Source of the DNA: Rhynchopus euleeides | Taxonomy: Eukaryota > Euglenozoa > Diplonemea > Diplonemida > Diplonemidae | Assembly (NCBI GenBank): GCA_963210315.1 | Contig: OY723238.1 | Span: forward strand, 2,542,001-2,606,000 | Direction of reading: 5' to 3' | Length of the DNA: 64,000 nt | Part shown: piece after piece, positions 30,773-41,074 of the stretch | Position numbering within the stretch: the stretch's first letter is position 1 | Layout of the letters: each line of letters starts with the position of its first letter | The notes under the pieces: model-generated | Seen by the model: the letters and a program-made list of their open reading frames with translations, nothing else | The model's database searches: none | What the model was told of the DNA's origin: nothing | Translations under genes and position numbers: made by a program

Positions 30773-32805
30773 ATTAATTCAGGCGCACCCGGGCTGCGTA
30801 AGCGGTGGTGGTATACACAAAGAGTGGGGTCTGCGTTCCAACAAGAAGCAGGGGCACAGATAGTTTTCCGCTATACCGACAGCTTTTCAACAACGCCTCG
30901 ATGATTTCCTCCTCTGAATAAAGGGGGTGAAAAATCACCAAAACGACAACACACAATTCTCGACACCGTTGCGAAAGACCCCCACTCCTTCGGTTCCCAT
31001 CTCTGAGACACTTTCCGTGCAGCACAGTGTTCACCCAACTACTTCCTCTCTCAGGTGTCAGGTTCGAGGCCTTCGCTCTGAAGAGATGGGCTCGTTCTCC
31101 GCTTTAGCTTCCGTTACCTTTGATGTTGACGCTCCTACACCCACACTCCTGCTAATGATGGTGTCATGAGTGAGGAGCACAAGGGCACGAGCAAATCAGT
31201 GAAAGCACGTGGCACTTTCCGCCCATATTTCCCACCACACACAGCACCGAAGGGGTGTATTGACAAACGATCCGCCCTTGCACAATAGCCCCCTCTCACA
31301 GGGGCCCTATTCTGAGGAGAGGCATGGTCGAAAATCGCTCGAAAAATCGTTCAGAATTGTTCGAATCGTTCGTAGATGGAATCGGTGGATATTGAGAACA
31401 GTTAGACACGGAGTGAAGGTCCCCTCGATCCTGTTTGCGGGGCGTCATTGTGTGCGTCGTGCGTCTGCCCAGCTCCTTCACGAAAGTCAGGGTAGTCACG
31501 GTAGTCGGGAGGAACGAATCAACCCGGTTGAATGGCAAAAGGAGGGGGGGCCAACGAATGTCGCTGTAGCCCGACTGGAGGACCGGTAACCTTTGAACAC
31601 AGATTGTTGGGCGACGTGGCCTGTGTGCGTGCCCTGCACATCTGTGGGCTGTATCCCGTTGGGCGAAATGGGCCCACGATCATGCATCGGACTTTGCCAC
31701 CGTCCCGAATTCCTTTGGTTCGTTTCCATCGCTTCTTTCCTGCGGGGGAAAGGGGGGGGGGTGTAGGGTATTTTAAAGTAGTTTTTACTAGTTACGAGCG
31801 ACGAAGCGTAGCGAAGTCGCGAAGTAACGAAGGAAATCGTACGACTGAAGCTTTAGGATTAGCACCTTCATGCCACTCCACAGGGCCCACAACACAGCCT
31901 TGAGACAGCAAGTGGCGCTCAACAAAAATTCGTCCGTAACTGTTATCTCGCAGTTGCTGGACAAGGGGGGTCTTCGCTACGGGGTGGTCGTCAGTGCATT
32001 TTGGTGCATTTCTTGTTGAATTAGCTGAAGACTGACGAAGAATAACGACCAGCGAAGGCACCAAGGTGTCTACATTACAGTGTAAAGCGAAATGAGTACG
32101 ATTTTTTCGTGCGCTGTTCGTTGCACAGCCTTCATCTCGACACGTGTATGGCATTGTTCAGAACGCCCCCCACCCGGGGTTACCCTCCAGGCACGCGCCC
32201 TGTTGGGGAATGTCCTGACTTTCATAGCTTTCGGGGTTCAGGCTGGAACACAGCTCCAAGTCACTTCCCTACCTCTCCCCCTCCCCAGAACGTATTTCCA
32301 GATCTGTCTGACGCGAGGCGTGTCTCTTCATTGGCCGTCTGTATCGCAGTTACAGCGAGCGATCAGCCTGGCCACGTCCGAGAAGAGCACTGTCGTGTCA
32401 CTGGTATTGTGTCGGCGCGAGGGTGGGATAGCCGGAGAAACCATGTCGTCTTTTGTGTGGGTCTGAAGGAAAGTGGGAAGGGCACCCAACGCACGGAAGA
32501 ACATCAACCGAAACAAAAAAAACAGAAGCAAAAATGCCTTTCCTCAGATGCACCTTCATCGCGTAAACATCTGCCATCCCACCCATCCCCCCCCCCCCCC
32601 CCCCCCCGGCACCCCCCCCCCCTTCCTTTCTTGCTACACGTGTGCAGGCTTCTCTGCTTGCGGAGCGACGCCCACCCACCCACCCACCCAGCCCCATGAT
32701 GCCACACATTTTGATTGTCCCCCCTTTGGACCCCCCCCCCCACGACACCCTGGCCCATCCTTTGTTCCCTCAGGCACCACCCACACTTGCAGGCGGGAGG
32801 GGGAA
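30773..32805. other. Intergenic DNA with repeats and poly-C tract
   Basis: It contains a piece of the repeat with CACAAAGAGTGGGGTCTGCG (30815, also at 34495), CGTTCAAA-like words (31330-31375), a partial TTCGCT repeat near 31965, and a run of more than 20 C at about 32589. Near the next gene are CCCTCAG and CTTGCAG, possible 3' splice sites of a leader intron. No gene recognised. Confidence 0.45.
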
Positions 32806-33240
32806 ATGAATAAGCGAATATGGTCGGCTTATCGGAGGACGCTGTGCCTCGGGCGGAAGCACGTGTCTGGTGAGGATAAGGCAATGAGTGTGCTGCGTCT
32901 GCGCAACGCAGTGAGACTTGAGTATCTCCGGTATGAGTCGGCGTCGCCGGAAGATGTGGAAAGGCTTGTTGATGTGCACGACAAGGTGAACGACTTCATC
33001 GAGTGGTGGTGGCAGAGCTGGCACGATCCGATAGAGGCACCCAGCTTCAAGCGCGAGTGGCAGTTCGACACTCGCCATATGGACGAGCAGCAGGCGAAGG
33101 AGCACTACAAGCAGATCCTTGCAAAGCGCACGGAGGGGATGCGCGAGTTCAACACCTATTTGGACCAGCTGCTCTCTTCCCGCCCCGCTGTCCCCGCTGC
33201 CACGACGCAGCCCCCGACACCCGAATGGCTGACGCCGTGA
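32806..33240 (+). CDS. LYR-motif-family (Complex1_LYR) small protein
   Basis: A 144-aa protein starting MNKRIWSAYRRTLCLGRKH. Its layout (hydrophobic-x-x-YRR-x-L near the start, basic helix, then RLRNAVRLEYLRY and a PEDVERLVDVHDKVNDFIEW helix) follows the LYR family of small mitochondrial proteins, where L-Y-R is followed by a basic helix and a D/P-x-E-x-I-x-x-L segment. Here the motif is AYR rather than LYR. Such proteins act with the acyl carrier protein in Fe-S delivery or respiratory-complex assembly. It has an extra C-terminal region (to ..PPTPEWLTP). ATG at GGGAAATGA was chosen because the first helix begins there. The exact subfamily is not clear. Confidence 0.65.
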   Translation: MNKRIWSAYRRTLCLGRKHVSGEDKAMSVLRLRNAVRLEYLRYESASPEDVERLVDVHDKVNDFIEWWWQSWHDPIEAPSFKREWQFDTRHMDEQQAKEHYKQILAKRTEGMREFNTYLDQLLSSRPAVPAATTQPPTPEWLTP

Positions 33241-34822
33241 TGAAGGGCTGCGGTTCTGCACACTGCACCGCCCCACCCCCCGACACCCCAGCCAGTCTTC
33301 TGCAGGGGGCCTTATCGTTACGACTATTTGCTGCCACCGCCACCTACCGGCCTGTCGACCGTCCCCCACACTGCCGCGTAGTTGGCGTGACCTTACCCTC
33401 TCTGTGCCCCACCCCCGCGTGATCGTGGCAAAGGTGGCGGTCGTATCTGTGGTGTGTGTTAACCACTGTCTTGAAACCAGAGGTTGCGTAGCTTCTTGCT
33501 AAGGTACTGGCCACGCCTATCTGTGGCGCGCGTGTGTGTGTGTGTGTACGGAGGACGCTCAAGGACTCCGAATTGAACGGCGCCCGTGCGGGTGAGACAG
33601 CGACTGAGACCCTCTCGAGGAGGCAGCGGAGATCACCAAGAGCAAGTGCTCGGTGTGCCCCACACTCCTATAAAAAGATTCACGTGTGTGTGGCAGTGGT
33701 GATGAATCCAAGAGCAGGGCGCTCACTGTGTTTGCACACTCCTTCAAGAACGTCTTGAGTGTGCGTGCGTGTCAGGGGGGTGGGGGGGGGGGGGGCGGTG
33801 CGGGGTGTCGCAACACCATATCATCGGGTCAGGGGTGGGGTGGTGGGGGTGGGGCGATCTCAGGCTGGGAAGCCCAAGGGGCACACAAGGGCTCCAGACC
33901 CGAAGGCAAAGGGGTGATAGGGTGTGCAATCTTGTCACGCACCTCCCCCTCCCCCTCCCCCCCGGGATGGTGTCCCAGAAGGGCTTTTCTGATACAGCTT
34001 TGTTGGTTGGATGCCTCTACAGCATCTCGGGTGTCAAGGGTTTCGGGATTTTAACTTCGTTCTCCCTCGCAAGTGCACGATGTCGTTGTTGTGACGGCCC
34101 TGGGTCTTCGCTGTCTGTCAAACTCTGCCCGCTTGTCTCCTATTATGTGAGACGACTCATCTTCCTGCGCTCTTGAGCGAAGCCGCCCATTCTACTGGAG
34201 AGGATTTCATGATCAAATGCGATGGCGGCTGGCGGATCCCCGAATGAGTGATAAGGAGTCTCCATCCCACACCCTCTTTCTGCCCCGGAGTGAAAACTGA
34301 GAATAAAAAAAACTTTGGCGCAGGTGGTGTTCTTTGTTCTGTACGAATGGTGCCTGCTCGTCTGCATGTGGTGCAGGATACCGCGAGAATTTTGTTTTGT
34401 TAGTTTGGCGTAGCCAACTGGGGAAACTATCTGTGCCTTTAGCTGGATCGTGCGGCCCCACTCACACCACTTCATCAGACCGGGGAGTGGTGTACACAAA
34501 GAGTGGGGTCTGCGTTCCAACAAAACAACTTTTGGCAGAAGTTGGTGTGTTGTCTCGTTTTGCTGTGTCAGATAGTTTTGGAGTGCAAACGCAACTCTCG
34601 TCGTTTTCTCCCATAATCAGGGCTTTGCCGAACGCGGGGATTCCATAATTTTGAAATTTAGATTTAGGACTAGCTTTGTATCGGAAGACAGAAAAACATG
34701 TCGTGCAACCTCCTGCGATGTACACCGCAGGCCCACCCTGTGTCCTGTGCCCTTTCCTCCGCCAACGCTTCCACAGGAGCCTTTCAAACAGATGCATGGT
34801 TGGTGATTGCTGCTGACCACAC
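33241..34822. other. Intergenic DNA with interspersed repeats
   Basis: A TG microsatellite (33528-33547), a G run at 33778-33800, a diverged TTCGCT-type repeat (34100-34190), and the 110-bp repeat (34395-34500) with GCGGCCCCACTCACACCAC. No gene recognised. Confidence 0.45.
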
Positions 34823-36083
34823 ATGCCTTGGTCTGACGACGATGAGGATGGGGAAGGCTACCTGTACAAAAGCAAGGCCACATTCGGGCCCAACCAAGTA
34901 TGCCCCATCACGGCCGTCTCTCGAACTGTGGGCTGTCTTGACTCGATATGAAGGGTTTGCATTCTTGAGTGTCTTTTGTGGGATGTGATTTGATGCCTTC
35001 TCTCTCCCGTGCAGATTAGGGCGCGTCCGGTTGGACGGTCACGAGAGGCGTCGCAAGGGCCGCAGCTGTCGACGTCTCTGACGACTTTGCGGGACAATGA
35101 ACTGCACCAGTCGGGCAGCAGCATTGCCCGCGTGACGGATGTATCTCCGATGGGGCCGAGTGCGTTGGCAGCGCCGCCTGCCTACGCTGATGTGCAGGCG
35201 GGGTCGGAACGCCCCACGTCACCCCTGCAGGAGCTCCAGCCCCCAGCGTCGTGTGATTTGTTCGAATGTGCGCGGCGCGTGACGTATCAGCAGATCACCA
35301 TCGCTGCGAGTGTCATCAGCTTTGCCCTGCTTGTGGTGTTGATTGTGATGACCTGCCTGCACTTCTACTCCAGCAAGGCGAACGTCTACATCTCCGACTT
35401 CACTGTAGGGGGCGAGCTGGTGCAGAGCCCTGCAGTGCTCAAAGGCCTTCCCCTTGTAATAGGCCAGCTGGGGGCAGGGCGATCTGGACGCAGTGTGGAC
35501 GACACCACCGCGATGCCTGTGCGTGTCAGCCTTTATCTCTACAATCCAACGCGTGCGACTGGGAAGTTGACACATGCGTATGTGCAGCAACGATAGTGGG
35601 GCTTCGTTCAGAACTGCATAAAAAGCAACTGCCGGCGCCCCTCGCTTTTAGGGTAGGGTCCGCTCACACGTTGTGAACAGTGACACACGGTTTGACACAG
35701 TTGCCAGATCGAAGACCCCAACAACATGAAGCCCCCTACACACACACACACACACACGGCACAGAGCTTTCCGCATCAGCTTTATCGACTACCGCAACAA
35801 GGGTGCGACGTACGAAGGGCTGAGCCAGGTGCAGTTCCCCTCTTCGAGCACGCACTGCCCTGAGGGTGATGGTGAAGTTCTGCTCCCGAGTGGCCAGCAG
35901 CAGATGGCGACGCTGAGCACGAATATTTCCCTGGGTCCAGTCGGGACAAAGGTTGACCGCCTGGTGTACCATACAAGCGGATGCTTTGGTGTCAGGATCG
36001 AAGGGTCTGTCAAGTACTCCGTCGCTCTGTCCAGCTACACAGAACACCTGACCCGAACGTATGCCAACTGGGCAGGCTCCTAG
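34823..36083 (+). CDS. LEA2-like (NHL-type) single-pass membrane protein, three exons
   Basis: Exons are 34823-34897, 35015-35577 and 35765-36083; introns are GTATGC..GTGCAG (phase 0) and GTATGT..GCACAG (phase 2). The joined frame gives 318 residues. An acidic start (MPWSDDDEDGEGYLYKSK) leads to a Ser/Pro-rich cytosolic region, one membrane segment near 119-143 (ITIAASVISFALLVVLIVM), then an outside beta-sandwich-like domain (VYISDFTVGG, VRVSLYLYNPT, joined THAAFRISFIDY, GSVKYSVAL). This is the arrangement of LEA2/NDR1-HIN1-like proteins, with the N-P-T strand and short TM. Function unknown. The second intron carries a reverse copy of the TTCGCT interspersed repeat. The splice joins are supported by phase and by restoring the VRVSLYLYNPT..FRISFIDY order. 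Confidence 0.75.
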
Positions 36084-36572
36084 CCAGGGTCGGGGAGGTT
36101 TCTCTGCTTGCAACAAGCCCACTGCTTCGTCTTGGCCCCTGTTCGGCAGGGCAACTGGGGAACCAGCGGGGGTATTCTGCCCCCCCACCTGACCCATGCA
36201 CACACACGTTCCCCCCTCTCAGATTCCAGCTCTTCGAAGACGGGGCGTGTCCTTGTCCCCAGTAACTTTGAGCCACGGGATGCGGCTGCTGACGATGCCT
36301 GATTCGCCTTCTGCTTCGGCTGCTGTTGGCTGACCCGTCTAGCCCCTGCCCTTGCTTCAAGTGCCATCCGGTCTCCATGTGTCAAAGCAGCAGCGACTGC
36401 TGCATCCATCACCCAGGTCAAGCTCCCACGGCCTTTCCTACGTTCTTTGACTTGCTGCTTGTGCTGCCAACTGCCTTTCGCACAGCGGTGTGCCCCGACT
36501 CTGAACAGAACATCCGTTGCAACAGGGGTGCAGGAGAATTGTGTGGTTGTGGGGAGGGAAGGGAGGGGAACT
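36084..36572 (+). other. Intergenic region and leader of family member 4
   Basis: No shared WD40 leader string is present here, in contrast to members 2, 3, 5, 6, 7 and 9. The stretch has CT-rich blocks and an open frame reading into the WD40 ATG, with no recognised gene. Confidence 0.4.
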
Positions 36573-37712
36573 ATGGACGTGTCAGTGCGTCATGTGGAGA
36601 GCGGGCGGAGCTGTGTCGTCGGTGTTGCGGATGGCGGGACCGTGCTCAGCCTGAAGGCGGATGCGGTCAAGGAGATGTTCGCGGGTTCCATCAACGCAGA
36701 CCGGGAGGCTGCAGGGCTGGCGGCACGCATCGAAGGGTGTGACGAGGACCTGGACGATGCAGAGTGCGTTGCCAACACGGGTCTCGAGGTTGGGGATCCT
36801 GTCCAGCTCGTCCGCAGGTGGCCACACGTCAACGCTCCTGCTGTCTACAACTCTGGGCATCAGAACAGTAACATACGTTGCGTCACACTGTCGAGGTGTG
36901 GCACCCTGTGTTCAGTGGCGGACACGTCAGGACACATCACTGTGTTTGACACCACGACTGCTGCTGCGGTGGCGCACCTCGCACATGGGGAGAATTACAT
37001 TTCGTGCACTTCTTTCTCAGTCTGTGGGACGTGGCTGGCAACATGCTCTTGGGACAAGACCATCCGCGTGTGGCTGACAGCAACGTGGGAACAGGTGTGG
37101 TGTCTGGAGGAGCACGACACAGAGATGTGGATTGCAGAGTGGACACACTGTGGACGTCTCGTGTCGGGTGACGAAGAGGGGAAGGTGCGTGTGTGGGACT
37201 TGGAGGGCACACCAAGTGCCACAGTGCTGGAGGGGCACAGCGATGCTGTTTTTGGAATTGCAGTGTCAACTGCGAGGATCTTCACCGGGTCAGACGACGA
37301 TACCATCCGTGTGTATGACATCAGCACCCTCACCCACACCGACACCCTGTCTGAGCATACGGCTGGTGTGCTCCATATCGCCCTGACTCAGGACGAGCAG
37401 CACCTGGTGTCGTGCACTCGCCGCAATTCTCTGAAGGTGTGGTGCACATCCACCCTCACCTGCGTCCGTACCGTGGCCCTGTCTGGTTTTCCCCAGCGTG
37501 TTGCCGTGTCACAGCCAGGTGATGTTGTGGCAGTGTCCTTTGATATTCGAACCGAGGTGCACAACCTCAGAACCTCGGAGTGCTTGGGGCAAGTAATGTC
37601 AAAGGGGGAAGGTGTTGCACTCAGCCCGTGTGGGAGGTGGGTCTTCACACCAAGCAACTCTTCTGTGAATGTGTGTGATGTGTGTGACGTTCCGGGTGAG
37701 GGCAGCACTTAG
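36573..37712 (+). CDS. Ubl-WD40 repeat protein, tandem family member 4
   Basis: Protein of 379 residues beginning MDVSVRHVESG at ATG in AACTATGG. An upstream in-frame extension exists but is not homologous to the family, so this ATG is preferred. Ubiquitin-like domain, linker YNSGHQNSNIR and seven WD40 blades. Loop patches: HDTEMWIAE, HSDAVFG, SDDDT, HTAGVLH, TRRNS, SGFPQRV, FDIRTE. Blades 6 and 7 plus the 3' UTR are almost identical in DNA to member 5, although the rest differs. First of four direct tandem genes. Confidence 0.85.
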   Translation: MDVSVRHVESGRSCVVGVADGGTVLSLKADAVKEMFAGSINADREAAGLAARIEGCDEDLDDAECVANTGLEVGDPVQLVRRWPHVNAPAVYNSGHQNSNIRCVTLSRCGTLCSVADTSGHITVFDTTTAAAVAHLAHGENYISCTSFSVCGTWLATCSWDKTIRVWLTATWEQVWCLEEHDTEMWIAEWTHCGRLVSGDEEGKVRVWDLEGTPSATVLEGHSDAVFGIAVSTARIFTGSDDDTIRVYDISTLTHTDTLSEHTAGVLHIALTQDEQHLVSCTRRNSLKVWCTSTLTCVRTVALSGFPQRVAVSQPGDVVAVSFDIRTEVHNLRTSECLGQVMSKGEGVALSPCGRWVFTPSNSSVNVCDVCDVPGEGST

Positions 37713-38012
37713 GCAACCTCTTCTGCTTGTGTGCTTGCGGTGCACTGCCTTGCTCGTTGCCTCCCAGCACAGCACCTCCTGACCCTGCTGGTTGGAGGCA
37801 GCGTGCACTGCATCTGAGGTGCGACTGCTCAGGATGACACAGTGCTTCCAGACAGCCTCTGCCCCCTCCCTCCCAACCCTTTCTCACGACGCTGCCCCTT
37901 GATCCTTTTTGTATGCCTGTTGCACACCAGCACAGCACCATCACCCATGCCAGAAGAGCACGTGTGTGCGTGAGGACCGTGGGGTTGTCGTTGAGGGGAA
38001 GAGAGGGGAAGG
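37713..38012 (+). promoter_or_regulatory. Shared 3' block and leader of family member 5
   Basis: The 155-bp family 3' block (GGCAACCTCTTCTGC..) is followed by unique C-rich DNA and the leader GAGGACCGTGGGGTTGTCG 30-50 bases before the next ATG. Its first half is the same in every tandem member. Confidence 0.55.
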
Positions 38013-39146
38013 ATGGATGTTTTAGTGCGCCACGTCGAGAGCGGGCGGAGCTGCGTCGTCGGTGTTGCGGATGGCGGGACCGTGCTCAGCCTGAAGGCGG
38101 ATGCGGTCAAGGAGATGTTCGCGGGTTCCATCAACGCAGACCGGGAGGCTGCAAGGCTGGCGGCACGCATCGAAGGGTGTGACGAGGACCTGGACGATGC
38201 AGAGCGCGTTGCCAACACGGGTCTCGAGGTTGGGGATCGTATCCAGCTCGTCCGCAGGTGGCCACACATCAACGCTCCAGCTGTCTACAACTCTGGGCAA
38301 GGCGGGAAGGTGGTCAACATAACACTGTCGAGGTGTGGCACCCTGTGTTCAGTAGGGTACGATGAAGGACACATCACTGTGTTTGACACCACGACTGCTG
38401 GTGTGGTGGCGGGACTCACACATGGGGTGTCTTACATTTGGGACACTGCGTTCTCAGTCTGTGGGACGTGGCTGGCAACATCCTCAGACGACAGCACCAT
38501 CTGCGTGTGGCTGACTGCAACGTGGGAACAGGTGTTCTGTCCTCAGCACGACGCGACGGGGTGTCGTGTCGGGTGGACACACTGTGGACGTCTCGTGTCG
38601 GGTGACGAAGATGGGAAGGTGTGTGTGTGGGACTTGGAGGGCACACCAAGTGCCACAGTGCTGGAGGGGCACAGCTGCATTGCCTTGGGGCTTGCAGTGT
38701 CAACTGCGAGGATCTTCCCCAGTTCAAGGGATAAGACCATCCGTGTGTATGACATCAGCACCCTCATCCACACCGACACCTTGTGTGCTCATACGGATGG
38801 TGTGTCCAGCATCACGCTGACGAACGTCGAACAACACCTGGTGTCGTGCTCTGACGATGAGTCTGTGAAGGTGTGGTGCACATCCACCCTCACCTGCGTC
38901 CGTACCGTGGCCCTGTCTGGTTTTCCCCAGCGTGTTGCCGTGTCACAGCCAGGTGATGTTGTGGCAGTGTCCTTTGATATTCGAACCGAGGTGCACAACC
39001 TCAGAACCTCGGAGTGCTTGGGGCAAGTAATGTCAAAGGGGGAAGGTGTTGCACTCAGCCCGTGTGGGAGGTGGGTCTTCACACCAAGCAACTCTTCTGT
39101 GAATGTGTGTGCTGTGTGTGACGTTCCGGGTGAGGGCAGCACTTAG
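38013..39146 (+). CDS. Ubl-WD40 repeat protein, tandem family member 5
   Basis: A 377-aa protein starting MDVLVRHVESG; same domain order, linker YNSGQGGKVVN. It carries the most altered loops in the second tandem group: CPQHDATGCRVG instead of CLEEHDTEVWSAG at the blade 2-3 junction, HSCIALG, PSSRDKT, CAHTDGVSS and SDDES. Its tail from blade 6 onward matches member 4 except one base in the last blade (GAT/GCT), which suggests a conversion tract. Confidence 0.85.
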   Translation: MDVLVRHVESGRSCVVGVADGGTVLSLKADAVKEMFAGSINADREAARLAARIEGCDEDLDDAERVANTGLEVGDRIQLVRRWPHINAPAVYNSGQGGKVVNITLSRCGTLCSVGYDEGHITVFDTTTAGVVAGLTHGVSYIWDTAFSVCGTWLATSSDDSTICVWLTATWEQVFCPQHDATGCRVGWTHCGRLVSGDEDGKVCVWDLEGTPSATVLEGHSCIALGLAVSTARIFPSSRDKTIRVYDISTLIHTDTLCAHTDGVSSITLTNVEQHLVSCSDDESVKVWCTSTLTCVRTVALSGFPQRVAVSQPGDVVAVSFDIRTEVHNLRTSECLGQVMSKGEGVALSPCGRWVFTPSNSSVNVCAVCDVPGEGST

Positions 39147-39528
39147 GCAACCTCTTCTGCTTGTGTGCTTGCGGTGCACTGCCTTGCTCGTTGCCTCCCA
39201 GCACAGCACCTCCTGACCCTGCTGGTTGGAGGCAGCGTGCACTGCATCTGAGGTGCGACTGCTCAGGATGACACAGTGCTTCCAGACAGCCTCTGCCCCC
39301 TCCCTCCCAAGTCCCTCCAATAGCCCTGCCCTGTGCCGTCTCACACCACGTCTGTCGTTGCTTGTCGTTTATCCCGGATGCGTCAGGATCGACGATGTGG
39401 ATGTGTCAGGAACCCGCCCCTATCACCTTCCACGATAGCGTCACATCAGTGATTCACCATCACCCCTTTCAGAGGAGCAAGTCAGTGTGTGTGGACCGTG
39501 TGGTTGTCGTTGAGGGAAGAGGTGAAGG
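39147..39528 (+). promoter_or_regulatory. Shared 3' block and leader of family member 6
   Basis: The family 3' block, then a segment of about 110 bp (from GTGCCGTCTCACACCACG) which is repeated nearly unchanged before member 7, then the GTGGACCGTGTGGTTGTCG leader. The intergenic DNA of members 6 and 7 was duplicated with the genes. Confidence 0.55.
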
Positions 39529-40692
39529 ATGGACGTGTCAGTGCGTCATGTGGAGAGCGGGCGGAGCTGTGTCGTCGGTGTTGCGGATGGCGGGACCGTG
39601 CTCAGCCTGAAGGCGGATGCGGTCAAGGAGATGTTCGCGGGTTCCATCAACGCAGACCGGGAGGCTGCAGGGCTGGCGGCACGCATCGAAGGGTGTGACG
39701 AGGACCTGGACGATGCAGAGCGCGTTGCCAACACGGGTCTCGAGGTTGGGGATCCTGTCCAGCTCGTCCGCAGGTGGCCACACGTCAAGACCCCTGCTGT
39801 CTACAACCCTCGGGCCTCCCATGGGGAGGCTGCAGGGGTCGAGTGCATCACACTGTCGAGGTGTGGCATGCTGTGTTCAGTGAGCGACGCCGAAGGACAC
39901 GTCACTGTGTTTGACACCACGACGGCTGATGAGGTGGCGGACCTCGCACGTGGGGACATTCTGGAGGGCGACATTCTGCACATCAACTACACTGCGTTCT
40001 CAGTCTGTGGGACGTGGCTGGCAACATGCTCTTGGGACAAGACCATTTGCGTGTGGCTGACAGCAACGTGGGAACAGGTGTGGTGTCTGGAGGAGCACGA
40101 CACAGAGGTGTGGAGTGCAGAGTGGACACACTGTGGACGTCTCGTGTCGGGTGACGAAGCTGGGAAGGTGTGTGTGTGGGACTTGGAGGGCACACCAAGT
40201 GCCACAGTGCTGGAGGGGCACAGCGATGCTGTTTATGCGATTGCAGTGTCAACTACGAGGATCTTCACCGGGTCAGACGACGATACCATCCGTGTGTATG
40301 ACATCAACACCCTCACCCACACCGACACCCTGTCTGAGCACACAGACTCTGTGTACCACATCGCCCTGACTCAGGACGAGCAACACCTGGTGTCGTGCTC
40401 TGGTGACAACTCTCTGAAGGTGTGGTGCACAACCACCCTCACCTGCATCCGTTCTGTGGTGTCTGATCACCCGTTAATCCTTGCCGTGTCACAGCCAGGT
40501 GATGTTGTGGCAGTGTCCTTTGAAGGTCATACCAAGTTGTTCAGCCTCAGCACCTTGGAGTGCTTGGGACAAGTGGAGTCAAAGGGTTACGGTATTGCAC
40601 TCAGCCCGTGTGGGAGGTGGGTCTTCACACCAAATGGCTCTTCTGTGAATGTGTGTGCTGTGTGTGACGTTCCGGGTGAGGGCAGCACTTAG
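39529..40692 (+). CDS. Ubl-WD40 repeat protein, tandem family member 6
   Basis: A 387-aa protein, the longest of the compact copies: the blade 1-2 connector is extended (RGDILEGDILHINYT, where GDILEGDIL is a duplicated motif) against the usual GE.YISCT. Loops: HDTEVWSAE, HSDAVYA, SDDDT, HTDSVYH, SGDNS, SDHPLILAV. The ubiquitin-like domain is unchanged. Single exon. Confidence 0.85.
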   Translation: MDVSVRHVESGRSCVVGVADGGTVLSLKADAVKEMFAGSINADREAAGLAARIEGCDEDLDDAERVANTGLEVGDPVQLVRRWPHVKTPAVYNPRASHGEAAGVECITLSRCGMLCSVSDAEGHVTVFDTTTADEVADLARGDILEGDILHINYTAFSVCGTWLATCSWDKTICVWLTATWEQVWCLEEHDTEVWSAEWTHCGRLVSGDEAGKVCVWDLEGTPSATVLEGHSDAVYAIAVSTTRIFTGSDDDTIRVYDINTLTHTDTLSEHTDSVYHIALTQDEQHLVSCSGDNSLKVWCTTTLTCIRSVVSDHPLILAVSQPGDVVAVSFEGHTKLFSLSTLECLGQVESKGYGIALSPCGRWVFTPNGSSVNVCAVCDVPGEGST

Positions 40693-41074
40693 GCAACCTC
40701 TTCTGCTTGTGTGCTTGCGGTGCACTGCCTTGCTCGTTGCCTCCCAGCACAGCACCTCCTGACCCTGCTGGTTGGAGGCAGCGTGCACTGCATCTGAGGT
40801 GCGACTGCTCAGGATGACACAGTGCTTCCAGACAGCCTCTGCCCCCTCCCTCCCAAGCCCCTCCAATAGCCCTGCCCTGTGCCGTCTCACACCACGTCTG
40901 TCGTTGCTTGTCGTTTATCCCGGATGCGTCAGGATCGACGATGTGGATGTGTCAGGAACCCGCCCCTATCACCTTCCACGATACCGTCACATCAGTGCGT
41001 CACCATCACCCCTTTCAGAGGAGCAAGTCAGTGTGTGTGGACCGTGTGGTTGTCGTTGAGGGAAGAGGTGAAGG
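40693..41074 (+). promoter_or_regulatory. Shared 3' block and leader of family member 7
   Basis: Almost identical to 39147-39528 over most of its length, with a few substitutions (for example GTGCGTCACC against GTGATTCACC). It shows that the tandem unit in this group is about 1.55 kb. Confidence 0.55.
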
